The notes below the pieces were generated by a model, which saw only the letters and a list, made by a program, of their open reading frames with translations, was not told the origin of the DNA and did no database searches. This document shows positions 6,621 to 6,735 of a stretch of DNA of 6,735 nt, one piece after another. Position numbers and translations under genes: made by a program. This DNA comes from Alphaproteobacteria bacterium (GTDB lineage: Bacteria > Pseudomonadota > Alphaproteobacteria > CAAGCB01 > CAG-977), in the NCBI GenBank assembly GCA_021639925.1, contig JAJXEL010000115.1, forward strand, positions 1 through 6,735, read 5' to 3'. How positions within the stretch are numbered: position 1 is the stretch's first letter; each line of letters starts with the position of its first letter.

Positions 6621-6659
6621 AATCGGCGGTTTTCCTTTGTTTTTGCGGGCCGGCCGATT
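6621..6659. other. Inverted repeat upstream of ftsZ
   Basis: AATCGGC (6621-6627) pairs with GCCGATT (6653-6659) across a 25-nt loop that contains the palindrome GGCCGGCC (6648-6655). On the + strand a run of six T follows (6658-6663), terminator-like, but no + strand gene leads into it. In the ftsZ direction it would be a leader hairpin if transcription begins upstream. Function unclear. Confidence 0.3.
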
Positions 6660-6700
6660 TTTTATCAAAGTAATATCCTTTTTTTATACAGTGAAAGTCT

Positions 6701-6735
6701 TTAAGAATTATCTAAAAACCAGCGAAAAAATTTCA
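6701..6735 (-). CDS. ftsA: Probable C-terminal end of FtsA (cut by window edge)
   Basis: On the - strand, the frame entering from the right edge reads KFFRWFLDNS followed by TAA (6703-6701). FtsA proteins end in a short amphipathic helix rich in basic and aromatic residues (E. coli: NSWLRKEF) that anchors the protein, and thereby FtsZ, to the inner membrane; this decapeptide has that character. ftsA is also the expected gene directly upstream of ftsZ in Alphaproteobacteria. Only ten codons are visible, so the call rests on position and residue pattern, not on a domain; a chance open stretch of this length is possible. Confidence 0.55.
   Translation of the reverse strand, partial: KFFRWFLDNS

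Noticed and set aside
6660..6700. ftsZ promoter between ftsA and ftsZ
   Set aside because: TATAAA (6683-6688, - strand) could be a -10, but no -35 stands at 16-18 bp, so it is not called.

Overview
The window most likely comes from an uncultivated alphaproteobacterium of moderate GC content. Three things point there. The FtsZ has a long Pro/Ala-rich linker ending in a DIPSFLRQH tail. Next to it lies LpxC, the lipid A deacetylase, so the cell is a diderm that makes LPS. The order (ftsA tail)-ftsZ-...-lpxC on one strand matches the end of the alphaproteobacterial division and cell-wall (dcw) cluster. A TTAA-N7-TTAA element, the CtrA consensus of that class, agrees. Host association is possible but nothing here proves it.

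Layout: 1-1233 (+) is the 3' part of a Pit/PHO4-family phosphate transporter gene, cut by the window start. It converges on lpxC (2309-1365, -) across two bidirectional hairpin terminators. A 240-bp divergent intergenic region (2310-2549) holds a perfect tandem 10-mer, the CtrA-like site and a sigma70-like promoter. From it a 772-residue protein of unknown function is read on the + strand (2550-4868). This gene converges on ftsZ (6585-4930, -) with only 61 bp and a shared hairpin terminator between them. At the right edge the last ten codons of a probable ftsA are readable (6735-6701, -).

ftsA, ftsZ and lpxC belong together: FtsA tethers the FtsZ ring to the membrane, and LpxC commits UDP-acyl-GlcNAc to lipid A for the growing outer membrane. 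The 772-residue gene lies between ftsZ and lpxC in the opposite orientation with its own promoter and terminator, so it splits the usual neighbours and forces lpxC to use its own promoter.

The best candidate for something undescribed is this 772-residue protein. It carries an HEFQH zincin motif with a downstream ExxxD, and a second, diverged copy of the same domain in which the matching metal-binding and catalytic residues have been replaced. It therefore looks like an active metallopeptidase domain fused to a pseudo-peptidase domain, with no signal peptide or membrane segment. I saw no CRISPR array, tRNA, rRNA, insertion sequence or prophage gene.
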